Below, one piece after another: positions 24,281 through 33,758 of a DNA stretch of 64,000 nucleotides. A program made the translations under genes and the position numbers. The notes under the pieces are model-generated. The model did no database searches, had not been told where the DNA came from, and was given only the letters and a program-made list of their open reading frames with translations. The stretch's first letter is position 1. Each line of letters opens with the position of its first letter. This DNA is from Rhizobiaceae bacterium (GTDB lineage: Bacteria > Pseudomonadota > Alphaproteobacteria > Rhizobiales > Rhizobiaceae), in NCBI GenBank assembly GCA_019635755.1, contig JAHBYW010000008.1:124001-188000 (forward strand), read 5' to 3'.

Positions 24281-25828
24281 ATGGACGTCGGAGATATCGT
24301 TCGCCTGAACGCGGTGTCCATTCCCGACAAGATCGCCTTGGTTTGCGGCGAGACACGGCTGTCCTACGGCGCGCTCAACGAGCGGATCAACCGGGTCGCG
24401 AACGCTCTGCTCGCCCTCGGCGTCAAGGCGGGCGATCGCGTTGCGATGCTGGGCTACAACAGCAGCGAATTCGTCTGTCTGTATTTCGCGACGGCCAAAG
24501 TCGGCGCCATGCTGGTGCCGATGAGCTTCTGGCACCGCGCGGAAGAGCTGCGCTACGTCCTGGTCGATTGCGAACCGGTCCTCATTCTCCATGAGCCGTC
24601 CTTCGGAGGGATCATCGCCGCCGCCGCGCAGGACCTTCCGGCCAGACCGATGGCCGTCTCTTCCGAACGGGCGACGGTCGCGGAGTGGGAGAAGCTGGTG
24701 ACGGGCATGAGCGCGGCGGAACCTCCGCGCATCGACGCCGCACGGCACCCGCATATGATCGTCTACACCTCCGGCACGACCGGCCGGCCGAAAGGCGCGA
24801 TCATCGGCCAGCCGCGTACCGTCGCCGACGCGCTGTCGGTTTCGGGCGTGCTGGGGGTGCGTCAGAACGACGTGTTCATCAACTATTTTCCGCCGTTCCA
24901 TGTCGGAAACTGGGATCACCAGAAGCTCTTCATGATCGTCGGTGCCACGGTCGTGCTACAGACCCAGTTCGACGCGCCGAAGGCTCTGGCGACCATCGAG
25001 GCGGAAGGTGTCAGCGTTCTGCTCGGTGTGCCTGCGATGTTCAACGCCTTGATGAACGACCCCGCGTTTTCCAGGACGGATCTGTCGTCGCTGCGGCTGA
25101 TCTACTACGCTGCCTATGATCCGAGCGGCATCATGGGCAGGATCGCCGATCTGTTCCGGGCTCGCGAGGGCGGCATCGAGATGGCCCACGTGTACGGATT
25201 GACGGAGGGGGGCGCGTTTGTGACCGCCTGCCGTTCGCACGATGTCTTCGCGCACTGGGGGTCGATCGGACGCGCCGTGCCGGGCATCGAGGTCGCGCTG
25301 ATCGACGCGGAGGGAAATCGCGTCGTGGGCGCCGGCCAGGGCGAGATCTGCGTGCGCGGCCCGATGATGGACGGATACTGGCGTCGGCCGGAGGAGACGG
25401 CCGAAACGCTGGCAGGTGGCTGGCTGCACACCGGCGACATCGCGGAGGCGAATGCCGACGGCTTCTTGTGGATCATCGACCGCAAGAAGGACATGATCCG
25501 CAGCGGCGGCCACAACGTCTACTCGAAGGAAGTCGAAGACACGATCGCCCAGCACGAGGCGGTGGCCGACACGGCGGTTATCGGGCTGGACGACCCGGTC
25601 TACGAGGAACTGGTCTGCGCGATCGTGGTGCTGAAGCCGGGCTTCACGGCGGGCGACGCCATGGCGGATGACCTTCGCGAGTTCGTGCGGACTCGCAAGG
25701 CCGGCTACAATGTGCCGCGCCGGATCCATTTCCTCGAAGCGCTGCCCAAGAATGCTGTCGGCAAAACGCAGAAACACGTTTTGCGCGACGAGTTTCGCAA
25801 GGATCGGGCCGGGGTGGGGAAAGCCTGA
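24281..25828 (+). CDS. AMP-forming acyl-CoA ligase
   Basis: A 515-residue ANL ligase with GGGAGGGG directly ahead of ATG 24281. The AMP loop is YTSGTTGRPKGA, the A5-type motif is HVYGLTEGG, the hinge is DRKKDMIRSGGHNVYSKEVE and the catalytic Lys region is KNAVGKTQKH. It is more like FadD or 2-hydroxyisobutyrate/long-chain ligases than the two CaiC-like paralogues in this island. It probably activates the incoming acid or a pathway acid. The next gene starts 2 nt after its stop. Confidence 0.9.
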   Translation: MDVGDIVRLNAVSIPDKIALVCGETRLSYGALNERINRVANALLALGVKAGDRVAMLGYNSSEFVCLYFATAKVGAMLVPMSFWHRAEELRYVLVDCEPVLILHEPSFGGIIAAAAQDLPARPMAVSSERATVAEWEKLVTGMSAAEPPRIDAARHPHMIVYTSGTTGRPKGAIIGQPRTVADALSVSGVLGVRQNDVFINYFPPFHVGNWDHQKLFMIVGATVVLQTQFDAPKALATIEAEGVSVLLGVPAMFNALMNDPAFSRTDLSSLRLIYYAAYDPSGIMGRIADLFRAREGGIEMAHVYGLTEGGAFVTACRSHDVFAHWGSIGRAVPGIEVALIDAEGNRVVGAGQGEICVRGPMMDGYWRRPEETAETLAGGWLHTGDIAEANADGFLWIIDRKKDMIRSGGHNVYSKEVEDTIAQHEAVADTAVIGLDDPVYEELVCAIVVLKPGFTAGDAMADDLREFVRTRKAGYNVPRRIHFLEALPKNAVGKTQKHVLRDEFRKDRAGVGKA

Positions 25829-25830
25829 CG

Positions 25831-26607
25831 ATGGCTGTTCCCCAGTTTCCGTCCATCCGTTTGGCCGAGGCCGAGGGCGGCCGCGTGGTGACGCTGACGT
25901 TCGATACAAACGAAAAAGGCAACATCATCACCCGGGCGATGCTGAAGGATGTCGCTCACGCGCTCGATCATCTCGAGGCATCGAAGCCGCGCGTTCTGGT
26001 CTTGCAAGGCGGCAAGACCGACTTCAGCCGCGGCGTCGATCCGGCCGTCCTCGATTCCGACGAGACGGCATTCTTGGCCTTTCTCGATCTTGAATTCTCC
26101 GTCTGGCGTCGGGTGGAAATGCTGCCCTTCATCACCATCGCGGCGCTCAGGGGCTATGCCGTCGGCAACGCGGCCGAGCTGGCGCTGGCCTGTGATTTTC
26201 GTATCGCCGCTCCGGACGCCAGACTGTACTACCCGGAGATGCATGTCGGATTCACCGGGCCGGCGCAGCGTCTTTCCCGCTTCGTCGGCGTCGGCAAGGC
26301 AAAGGAGATCCTGCTCGAACCGCTAGCGGTCGGGGGAGAGGAAGCATTGAGGCTGGGGCTGTTCACCAGGCTCGTGCCTGCCGAACGGTTCGACGCGGAG
26401 GTAACGGCCTTTGCCGCCGGTCTTGCCGGCCATCCGCCGGTCGCGGTCGAACTGACCAAAAAGGCGATTGCCGAGGCCTATGCGCGCGTCGATGGCGAAT
26501 CCCCGGCCGATCGGCTGGCATCGGCAGCCGCGTATCGGACGGATGATCGGCGTCGAGGCATCGAGGCGATGCGCAACCGGACGAAGCCGGACTTCACGGG
26601 ACGGTAG
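25831..26607 (+). CDS. enoyl-CoA hydratase/isomerase family protein
   Basis: A 258-residue crotonase-fold enzyme, last gene of the long operon. Oxyanion-hole segments are GGKTDFSRGVDPAV and LRGYAVGNAAELALACDF. The second catalytic region YYPEMHVGFTGPAQRL has a Glu at the hydratase position, unlike the paralogue at 5785. The N-terminal strand VVTLTFDTNEKGNIIT is atypical. It ends 13 nt from the convergent ligase gene. Confidence 0.85.
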   Translation: MAVPQFPSIRLAEAEGGRVVTLTFDTNEKGNIITRAMLKDVAHALDHLEASKPRVLVLQGGKTDFSRGVDPAVLDSDETAFLAFLDLEFSVWRRVEMLPFITIAALRGYAVGNAAELALACDFRIAAPDARLYYPEMHVGFTGPAQRLSRFVGVGKAKEILLEPLAVGGEEALRLGLFTRLVPAERFDAEVTAFAAGLAGHPPVAVELTKKAIAEAYARVDGESPADRLASAAAYRTDDRRRGIEAMRNRTKPDFTGR

Positions 26608-26620
26608 GCGCGTCGCCGCC

Positions 26621-28234
26621 TCAGAGCCGATCGCGTTTCACAACGATACCCGCCTTCTCGCGATCCCAGGTGTCCTCGGTGATGCCTTGCGAGCGCAGCA
26701 CGTGCTTCTGCACCCGCTGGGTCGGCGTTCGCGGGAAATCCTCGACCAGGCGGACGAAGCGCGGGACCATGTAGTGCGGCATGCGCGGGATCAGGAAGGC
26801 CAGCAGCGCCGCCGGATCGACGGTCCGACCCTCCAGCGGGCACACCACGACCATGACCTCGTCCTCGGTGTGTTCGCTTGTCACCGCGATGGCGGCGGTC
26901 TCCTTGACGTCGGGGTGGCTGTTGACCTCGAATTCGACCTCCGCGGACGAAATGTTCTCACCTCTGCGGCGAATCGAGTCCTTCAGCCGGTCGACGAAGT
27001 AGAAATTTCCGCGATCGTCCCGCCGGAAGGCATCGCCGGTGTGGAACCAGCCATTGCGCCATGCCGAAGCGGTTGCTTCCGGATTCTTGTGATAGCCGGC
27101 GTTGAGCGTCCAGGGTGCGTCGGACCGCACGATCAGTTCGCCGACCGTTCCAGGCGCGACCTCGCAATCATTGGCATCGACCACGCGGCATTCCATGCCT
27201 TCACGCGGCTTGCCGCACAGGTTCGTTTCTTCGGGATCGAGTCCGGTCAACAGCGGCGTCGACGTCTCCGTCATGTTGAAGACGCCATAGGCGCGGAAGC
27301 CGACGCGCTTGGCCAGCATCTTGGCCTCCTCGGTCAGCGGATTCATCAGGCCGAACCGCAGCGGGGTGTTCTCCTCGTCCTCGCCGCGTTCGGCCTTAAG
27401 CAGGAATGTGGACGGTGCGCCCAGGATCGTCGCGAAGGTTCCGCCGGTCTCCCGCACGTCGCGCCAGAAGGTCGCGGTGACGAAACGCTCGAAAAACGCG
27501 ATCGAGCCACCGGTCAGGATCGCCCACATGACGTAGGACACACCTCCGATGTGGAACATCGGCATGTAGAGAACGCCGCGATCGTCGCTGGTCATGAAAG
27601 GAAAGGTGCTGAGCGCCATGGCGCTGACATGAGCATAGGGCGACAGGACCGCCTTCGAGGCGCCGGTGGTGCCGGACGTATAGAGGACGCACTGGATGTC
27701 CCATGGCTGGATCGGTCGTTCGAGCGGCGGCGGCTCGGATGCGTTTCCCTCGAGGGTCGATTGCGGAAGGACGGTCAGGCCCGGAATGTCGATGGCCACG
27801 TCGTCACTGGCAACGACCACTGTCTCCAATGATCCGCGGTCGACATCCGCCAGCAGCGGAACGAGGCTCGGGTGGCCGATCATCAGCTTTGCGCCGGCGA
27901 CCTGGACCGCATGCTCCAGCAGGCGGCCCTTGTACGCGACATTGATCGGCACGAAGGTCGCGCCGAGGTAGTTGACCGCCAGCATTACGTCGAGGACGAA
28001 TTCGCCGTTCGGCAGCCAGATCAGAACGAAGTCGCCCTGTCGGACGCCCAGGGTGTGAAGTCGATCCGCGACTCTCACCGCACGGTCGCGCAGCACGCGA
28101 TAGGTGAGCGGCGGCCGGCCATCGACGAACGTGGCGAAGACCTTCTCGCCCTGTTCTCGCGCGCGTCTTTCGAGCAGCGGCCTCAGCACGCAGTCTTCAG
28201 CCTGCGGAACCCTCGGGTCGTCATGCTTCGCCAA
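26621..28234 (-). CDS. AMP-forming acyl-CoA ligase, CaiC-like
   Basis: A 537-residue ANL ligase. The AMP loop is YTSGTTGASKAV, NMTETSTPLLTG follows, the hinge is DRLKDSIRRRGENISS and the terminal catalytic region is RTPTQRVQKH. There the usual PTGK Lys position reads TQRVQK, so the catalytic lysine may be displaced or lost. It is a clear paralogue of the plus-strand ligase at 11227. It is the last gene of a minus-strand run that begins with the amidohydrolase at 32319 and includes the TRAP importer. Confidence 0.9.
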   Translation of the reverse strand: MAKHDDPRVPQAEDCVLRPLLERRAREQGEKVFATFVDGRPPLTYRVLRDRAVRVADRLHTLGVRQGDFVLIWLPNGEFVLDVMLAVNYLGATFVPINVAYKGRLLEHAVQVAGAKLMIGHPSLVPLLADVDRGSLETVVVASDDVAIDIPGLTVLPQSTLEGNASEPPPLERPIQPWDIQCVLYTSGTTGASKAVLSPYAHVSAMALSTFPFMTSDDRGVLYMPMFHIGGVSYVMWAILTGGSIAFFERFVTATFWRDVRETGGTFATILGAPSTFLLKAERGEDEENTPLRFGLMNPLTEEAKMLAKRVGFRAYGVFNMTETSTPLLTGLDPEETNLCGKPREGMECRVVDANDCEVAPGTVGELIVRSDAPWTLNAGYHKNPEATASAWRNGWFHTGDAFRRDDRGNFYFVDRLKDSIRRRGENISSAEVEFEVNSHPDVKETAAIAVTSEHTEDEVMVVVCPLEGRTVDPAALLAFLIPRMPHYMVPRFVRLVEDFPRTPTQRVQKHVLRSQGITEDTWDREKAGIVVKRDRL

Positions 28235-28290
28235 GATGCCCTCGTCGGTATGCGAACGTGCCGTCGTCGGATGCAGCCGCGATGGGGGTG

Positions 28291-28317
28291 GGCAGGCCGG
28301 CGCAGGGCCGGCCTGCC
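28291..28317 (-). terminator. hairpin between dctP and the downstream ligase
   Basis: GGCAGGCCGGC (28291-28301) pairs with GCCGGCCTGCC (28307-28317) around a 5-nt loop. It lies just after the dctP stop on the minus strand and has no T-run. It is the third hairpin in the island placed after a solute-binding protein gene. Confidence 0.6.
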
Positions 28318-28325
28318 GGTTGTCG

Positions 28326-29462
28326 TTACTTCATGCCGTAGGTGGCAGGGTCGAGCCTGTCGAAGACCTCTTTCTTCAGCAGAGCGGCGAAGGCAGCCTC
28401 GTCGGTGCCGAGGTCCTTCGTCAGCCCGTTCCACTTCACGACCAGTTCCTTGAAGCGCTCGACCTTGGCCTCGGCATTCTGGACGCCGTAGCTGGCGGTC
28501 GCGAGACCGGCGACCTTGCCGATGTCCTCGGCGATGAATGCCTTGGTCGCCTCGACAAGGTCGGCATCGGGCGTCAGCCACGTGACACCCTTGGCCTCTG
28601 CCTCGCCCTTCGCCCGGTCGGCGTCCTTCTGGTATTCCATCGCCACGTGGGCGTTGCCGCGCGCCACCACGTCGATCACCGCGGCCCGCTGCTCGTTCGT
28701 CAGGTCTCTCCAGGCATCGGCGTTGAAGCTGTAGGTCGACGTGCCGTTGTAGGTGCCGATCGGCATGTCGGTGACGTACTTGGCGATGGTGTACAGGCTG
28801 AGATTGATGATCTCGGTCTGCGGATGCATGTTGCCGTTGATGACGCCCTGGCTCATGCCCTCGTAGACTTCGTTGGCCGAGAGCGTGGAGGACGAGGCGC
28901 CGAAGTGCTCGGCCCAGCGGCTGTATGCCGATGCGCCGGTGCGGATCTTCATTCCCTTGAGGTCGGCCACCGATTTGACCGGCTTGGTCGTCATCAGCTT
29001 GATGACGGGGACGACGGCCGTTCCCAGATAGATCTGGTTGAACTTGCCGAAGTCCGCGACGCACTCCTCGCACGTCATCAGGTATTCGCTGGCGGCGCCT
29101 GTCATGGCGATGCCGCTCTCGCCCAGCATGGCGAGTTCGTTCACCAGGCTCGCCTCGCGGAACTCCGCCGGGAAGTAGCCGGTGATGACCAGGCCCATGT
29201 CGACGACGCCGTCGCGCACGCCGGTCACCGTTTCCTTGAGGTTCAGTAGGCTGCCCGCGAACATCTTGGCGGTCAGCGTGTTCCCCGAAGCCTTGGGCAG
29301 CTCCTGCTCGGCGAACGAGTAGGCACGAGCCCAGCTGTGCGTCGGCGGCAGACCGACATTGATGCGTAGCTCCTTGTTGTCCGCCGCGGCAAAGCCGAGG
29401 CTGCCTGCCAGCATCGCTGTCGCCGACACGAGCATAAGGACGTTTCTCTTCACGCTTTTCAT
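28326..29462 (-). CDS. dctP: TRAP transporter solute-binding protein DctP
   Basis: A 378-residue periplasmic TRAP binding protein. ATG 29462 has GGAGG ahead of it and starts a signal peptide (core VLMLVSATAMLAGSLGFAAA, cut near ADNKEL). The open frame continues upstream to 30134 but only antisense to or across dctM. Family features are the N-terminal LRINVGLPPTHSW, the GMKIRTGA segment with the carboxylate-binding Arg and EVYEGMSQGVING. TRAP ligands are usually organic acids. It follows dctM by 35 nt. Confidence 0.9.
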   Translation of the reverse strand: MKSVKRNVLMLVSATAMLAGSLGFAAADNKELRINVGLPPTHSWARAYSFAEQELPKASGNTLTAKMFAGSLLNLKETVTGVRDGVVDMGLVITGYFPAEFREASLVNELAMLGESGIAMTGAASEYLMTCEECVADFGKFNQIYLGTAVVPVIKLMTTKPVKSVADLKGMKIRTGASAYSRWAEHFGASSSTLSANEVYEGMSQGVINGNMHPQTEIINLSLYTIAKYVTDMPIGTYNGTSTYSFNADAWRDLTNEQRAAVIDVVARGNAHVAMEYQKDADRAKGEAEAKGVTWLTPDADLVEATKAFIAEDIGKVAGLATASYGVQNAEAKVERFKELVVKWNGLTKDLGTDEAAFAALLKKEVFDRLDPATYGMK

Positions 29463-29497
29463 GGGTTCCTCCGGTTGCATGAAAACAGGGTCCGCGC

Positions 29498-30808
29498 TCA
29501 GTGGGTGATGAGCGAGGGCAGGTAGGTGATGGTGTCGGGCCAAAAGACCATGATCGCGACGACAACCATGTCGGCGACCAGGAACCAGACGATGCCTCGG
29601 TAGATCGTCGTCAGGCTGGCGAGATTGCCGACTACGCTCTTGATGACGAAGACGTTCAGGCCGACGGGCGGCGTGACCATGCCGATCTCGAGCAGCTTGG
29701 CCAACACGACGCCGAACCAGAGAAGGTTGATGTCTGCCGCGATGAAGATCGGCAGGAGGATCGGCAGCGTCAGCACCATGGTGCCGAGCGGCTCGAGGAA
29801 GGTGCCCAGCACAAGGTAGAGCACGATCGCCCCGAGGATCAGCATCCAGGGGTCCGAGCCGAGCCCGATGATCGACCCGGTGATCAGGTCGGCTGTGCCC
29901 GACAGCGCCAGGAACCGGGCCAGCAGGCTGGCGCCAACCGTGATGATGAAGATCGAGCCGGTCGTGGAGATCGTATCCATGATCGACTTCCAGAAGACCT
30001 CCCGGTTGAGGGAGCCTTTGGCGAAGGCGAACAGGAAGGCGATCATGGCGCCGACGGCGCCCGCCTCGGTCGCGGTGAACAGGCCGACGCCGAGGCCGCC
30101 ATGCACCACCACGATGATGAGCAGGATCGGCCATGCCTGCCAGAGCAGGAGAAGCTTGTCGCGCAACGCCATCGACTCATCGGTGCGCGGCGCCAGCGCA
30201 GGGTTGATCCACGCGCGGATGACCACGACGAGGATGTAGGACACCAGCGTCATGAGGCCGGCCGCGAGCCCGCCGATGAAAAGCAGGTTGATCGGCACTT
30301 CCGCCATGATTCCAAAGAGCATCAGCAGGATGCTGGGCGGTATCAGCGCGCCGAGCGTGCCGGCCGCCGCGATCGTGCCGGTCGCCAGCGCGGGGTCGTA
30401 GCGGCGGCTGATCATCTCGGGCACGGCGATGCGGCCCATCGCGGCGGCGCAGGCCACCGACGAGCCCGTGACCGAAGAGAACGCGCCGGATGCGAAGATG
30501 GAGGCGACGGCAAGGCCGCCGGGCAGGCGCGACAGCCATACCCGGCAGACGTCGAAAATGCCCTTGGTCAGGCCCGCATGGTAGCAGACGTATCCCATCA
30601 GGAGGAACATCGGCACCGCGGTCAGCGTCCACTGCGCGACGAACTCGTACGGCACGGCCGAGATGATGCCCCAGGCCGGGCGCTCGCCAACGACGGTCCA
30701 GATACCGACGAACGAGACCAGTATGAGCGACAGCGCGATCGAGACGCGGAACTGCAGCAGGACGAGTAGGACGGCGATGCCGACGAGCCCGACGATTTCG
30801 TTCGACAT
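29498..30808 (-). CDS. dctM: TRAP transporter large permease DctM
   Basis: A 436-residue integral membrane protein with about twelve hydrophobic segments. It carries TRAP-M hallmarks: an LLMGYVCYHAGLTKGIFD region, TGSSVACAAAMGRIAVPEM, TIAAAGTLGALIPPSILLMLFGI and EIGMVTPPVGLNVFVI. It uses ion gradients to import the ligand delivered by DctP. Its start is 1 nt from the stop of dctQ, so translation is coupled. Confidence 0.93.
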   Translation of the reverse strand: MSNEIVGLVGIAVLLVLLQFRVSIALSLILVSFVGIWTVVGERPAWGIISAVPYEFVAQWTLTAVPMFLLMGYVCYHAGLTKGIFDVCRVWLSRLPGGLAVASIFASGAFSSVTGSSVACAAAMGRIAVPEMISRRYDPALATGTIAAAGTLGALIPPSILLMLFGIMAEVPINLLFIGGLAAGLMTLVSYILVVVIRAWINPALAPRTDESMALRDKLLLLWQAWPILLIIVVVHGGLGVGLFTATEAGAVGAMIAFLFAFAKGSLNREVFWKSIMDTISTTGSIFIITVGASLLARFLALSGTADLITGSIIGLGSDPWMLILGAIVLYLVLGTFLEPLGTMVLTLPILLPIFIAADINLLWFGVVLAKLLEIGMVTPPVGLNVFVIKSVVGNLASLTTIYRGIVWFLVADMVVVAIMVFWPDTITYLPSLITH

Positions 30809-30809
30809 G

Positions 30810-31367
30810 TCAGCGGGCCTTGGCGGAAGAAGCGGATTCGGCGTGGCCGAGATCGGCCGGCACCTCGCCGAGGCCGCTTTCGGCGCCGGTCAGCATGGTG
30901 ATCACCCGGTAGGCCAGCACGAGCGCGTAAAGCCCGAAGCCGATGGGCACGAAGAAATAGGCCGGCCAGATGACGACCGGGGTACCGAGTTCCATCACGA
31001 AGGTGCCGTGGGTGAAGGCTTTGGTCGCCTCGGACCACAGGCGCACGGCCATGGCGACCACGACGACGGCGGACACCGCATATGCGGCTATGGCGATCCA
31101 GTGGCGAACGCGCCGGGAGAGCGCCACGACTGCCATGTCGACCGTGATGTGGCCGTTCATTTTCTCGGTCAGCGCCAGCGGCAGATAGGAGACCGCCACC
31201 ATCCAGTAGTTGGTCACCAGAACGGTGGTGCCTGGAATGGCGATCGAGAACAGGTTGCGCAGCACCACGTCGAGGACGATCTGGATCATCATCATGAGGA
31301 TCGCGAAGGCGCACAGCCCGGTCGACGCCGACACGAGCAGGTCGATGCCCTTGCCTATGGATCTCAT
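30810..31367 (-). CDS. dctQ: TRAP transporter small permease DctQ
   Basis: A 185-residue protein with four hydrophobic segments, first of the dctQMP set. The TRAP-Q pattern includes the first helix AILMMMIQIVLDVVLRNLF, the conserved NYWMVAVSYLPLALTEKMNGHITVDM stretch and the paired final helices. It overlaps nothing and lies 43 nt after the amidohydrolase stop. Confidence 0.88.
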   Translation of the reverse strand: MRSIGKGIDLLVSASTGLCAFAILMMMIQIVLDVVLRNLFSIAIPGTTVLVTNYWMVAVSYLPLALTEKMNGHITVDMAVVALSRRVRHWIAIAAYAVSAVVVVAMAVRLWSEATKAFTHGTFVMELGTPVVIWPAYFFVPIGFGLYALVLAYRVITMLTGAESGLGEVPADLGHAESASSAKAR

Positions 31368-31410
31368 TTCCCCTCCTCCCCAGGAGTGCGTCGGGCAGAC
31401 GCAGCGATCG

Positions 31411-32319
31411 TCAAAGCCTGAATGCCCGTGCCGCGTTCAACCCCAGCCATTTGTCGGCGACCCCCGACTTGAGCGGCAGCGCGCGTATCTCGTCGATCAG
31501 CGACCGGATCGACGTTCCGAGCAGCGTCCATGTCGATCCGAAGATGATCTTGTCCTGGATGGCGCGGGGGCCGAATTGCATCAGCGGCTCCCAGCCCGAT
31601 CCGGGAATCGTGAAATGCCGGGGCCGGTGGGCAGAGATGTCGAGAAAGACGTTCTGATGGCGCCACGTGACCATCACGGCCTCGAGCATCCACGGCCAGC
31701 CGGCGTGCAGGACGACGATCGTCAGTTTGGGAAAGGCTGCGGCGATGGCGTCGATGTGCCTCGGGTGCCCGACATCGTATGGCGCGGCGCGCCACCAGTT
31801 GATGCCGCCGTGGATGAGCAGCGGCACGTCCAGCGCCTGGCAGTTCGCGTAGACCGCCTGCAGCTTCGGGTCCATGGGATCGAGCCCGTGCTTGAACGGG
31901 GCCAGCACGAAGCCGCGCATGCCAAGCTCTCGGACCGAACGCGCCATGTCGGCGACGGACTCCGCCCGCAGCGGATCGACGCCGCCGACGCCCACCAGTC
32001 GTGACGGATCGGTCGTGACATACTCGGCGACGGCGTCGTTGGTCGTGGTGCCGATCCCCAGCGCCGTCTCGAACATTTCGTTGTAGATGACCGCCTTGTC
32101 GACCTGCGCCTCATCGAGCTTGGCGAAGAACTCCTCTCGTGTCGGGCAGGACCGGCGGCCGGCAATCAGCGCTTCGCGCTCGATCTCTTCGGCGGTCTTT
32201 CCGTCGACCGCCCTGCGGTCGAAGTGGCCGAGATAGCCGTCCATGCGCGCGAGCGTCAGCTGCGCGGCCGCGAAGACATCTGGCAACGGGACGAAGCATG
32301 ACATCGCATCGACGATCAT
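31411..32319 (-). CDS. amidohydrolase-2-like protein lacking the HxH motif
   Basis: A 302-residue TIM-barrel protein of the amidohydrolase 2 (ACMSD-like) family. It is recognised by VGVGGVDPLRAE, the LLIHGGINWW strand, LTIVVLHAGWPWMLEAVMV and KIIFGSTW near the C-terminus. The N-terminus reads MIVDAMSCFVP where active relatives have DxHxH, so the first metal-binding pair is missing. It may be a metal-independent decarboxylase/hydrolase or a non-catalytic member. It is the first gene of the minus-strand operon with the TRAP importer and a ligase. Confidence 0.75.
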   Translation of the reverse strand: MIVDAMSCFVPLPDVFAAAQLTLARMDGYLGHFDRRAVDGKTAEEIEREALIAGRRSCPTREEFFAKLDEAQVDKAVIYNEMFETALGIGTTTNDAVAEYVTTDPSRLVGVGGVDPLRAESVADMARSVRELGMRGFVLAPFKHGLDPMDPKLQAVYANCQALDVPLLIHGGINWWRAAPYDVGHPRHIDAIAAAFPKLTIVVLHAGWPWMLEAVMVTWRHQNVFLDISAHRPRHFTIPGSGWEPLMQFGPRAIQDKIIFGSTWTLLGTSIRSLIDEIRALPLKSGVADKWLGLNAARAFRL

Positions 32320-33758
32320 GGTGCCTCCTCGCCATTTCCCCGTGTCACCGGAGCCGATCGAATGTTCGCCAGTCCAATCGGCCCCATGGGCGGATCGGTG
32401 CGCGCCGTATCTATCAGTTCATCCTGGCGTGATTGTCAACCTGAAACCGAAATAACATCGGATTTTGGGCTGAGAGCTCTCAACGCTTCCGCGACGAGCG
32501 GCCGCAACCAGCCGCTGGTCCGCGTCAGGGCTGCGGGACGCCTTGTCGTCGAAAGGAGCATCGATTCCAACGGGGGCCGCCCAAACCTGGCTCCCGCCTT
32601 TTCACCCGGACGAGTCTGCAGCCCGATCCAGGACCGACCACGAGGAGAACGGAAGCCCATTGTCACGAGGGTCGGTCGGGGGGACATCACCGCGACGTCA
32701 GGACCGTGATCCGTCGCGCGCTCCCGGCTGCCATTCCGGCCTGGCACCCCTTGTCGTCAAAGCCCATGCTTCACAAGGCGTGGCGGTAACAAGGCACGGC
32801 TCGGATCTGCCCAGACCGAACCGGGAAGCGCATGTCCTCTGACGCCCGTGTGCGGCCCAGCGGGTACCGGATGCGAAGGGTCCGGGTCAGCGGGGCGCTG
32901 CCAGGAGCGATCGGTCCGCGTCATCGGCGACTCATCGTCTCTCTCCCCGACGTACCCACCAGAGGCTCGCGGAATCCATGCTATGTCCAATCGGCGCGTC
33001 CGACGTCTGATCGCGCTTCCGTCTCTTCGCCCGCTCGGCCCAAATCAGACCGCGGAGCCTCATTTGGTCCCCGAGCCAAACTTGAAAATCTCTCGAAATA
33101 GCGGTCTGCAGATGGCCGTCCGGGACGCCTGTGTCGTAAGAATTGCCGGTGTCGATCGCAACGCCGACACGATCTCGAACCTGACGACCTTCGGCGGCGC
33201 GGATCGCCCATGGTCGACGCGGCGCGCCTGGTGCGCGGCCGATTGTCCCCGAGTCGGGCGATCCGGGACACAAAAGGGTTCTCCCTGACCCTGAATGGTG
33301 CGGAAGACCCTCAGGACGCTCGCGGTGCAATTCATCGCGGAGAGCGTCGGCTCGTCCGTCCAACACAGCGGCCGGCGACATGCCGGAGGCCGCTGAGGAG
33401 CCGATGGCATCTGGCTTACGGCCGCTGGAGATCACGCTGAACGACGACGACGATCGAAGCGCGGTTCGGTCTCCGAACCGGCTCACTCGGAGCAGTTCCG
33501 GCGGCAAGAGGTCCGCGAGGACTGCGACGATCAGGGCGAGGTCGTCCGGCTGTACAGCGCAAACGTCGGCGAAGGCTCCTGCTTGAAGATCGCCGAGCGC
33601 CGCGGTGGCTACCGTGGCCATGGCGGACCGAACGCATCCTTTCGCACCACCACCACATGCGCGCCATCGGGCCAAACGGCACACGGCATCGAAACTTTGG
33701 TTAGCCAGACGAGATGATCTCGCGTGCCGCAAAGCTACGTTTTCAAAAGACATTTGTT
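32320..33758. other. gene-poor region downstream of the tRNA-Met insertion site
   Basis: About 1.4 kb without a supported gene. Open frames exist on both strands but have low-complexity, Arg/Ser/Pro-rich translations with no recognisable motif and no good ribosome site. Its left edge is the promoter region of the amidohydrolase/TRAP operon. TTGACA on the minus strand is at 32434-32439, and an imperfect island dyad, CGAAATAACATCG, is at 32448-32460. Before insertion of the element, its right edge would have lain directly downstream of the tRNA gene. It may contain decayed genes. Confidence 0.55.
32448..32460. promoter_or_regulatory. imperfect island operator upstream of the amidohydrolase/TRAP operon
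   Basis: CGAAATAACATCG matches CGAA-N5-TTCG except for one base in the right arm. It lies 129 bp upstream of the amidohydrolase start, next to a minus-strand TTGACA. It is weaker evidence than the five exact copies. Confidence 0.35.

Noticed and set aside
29463-30134. Upstream extension of dctP to 602 codons
   Set aside because: The start at 29462 has GGAGG and a signal peptide. The extension only reads through dctM in another frame.
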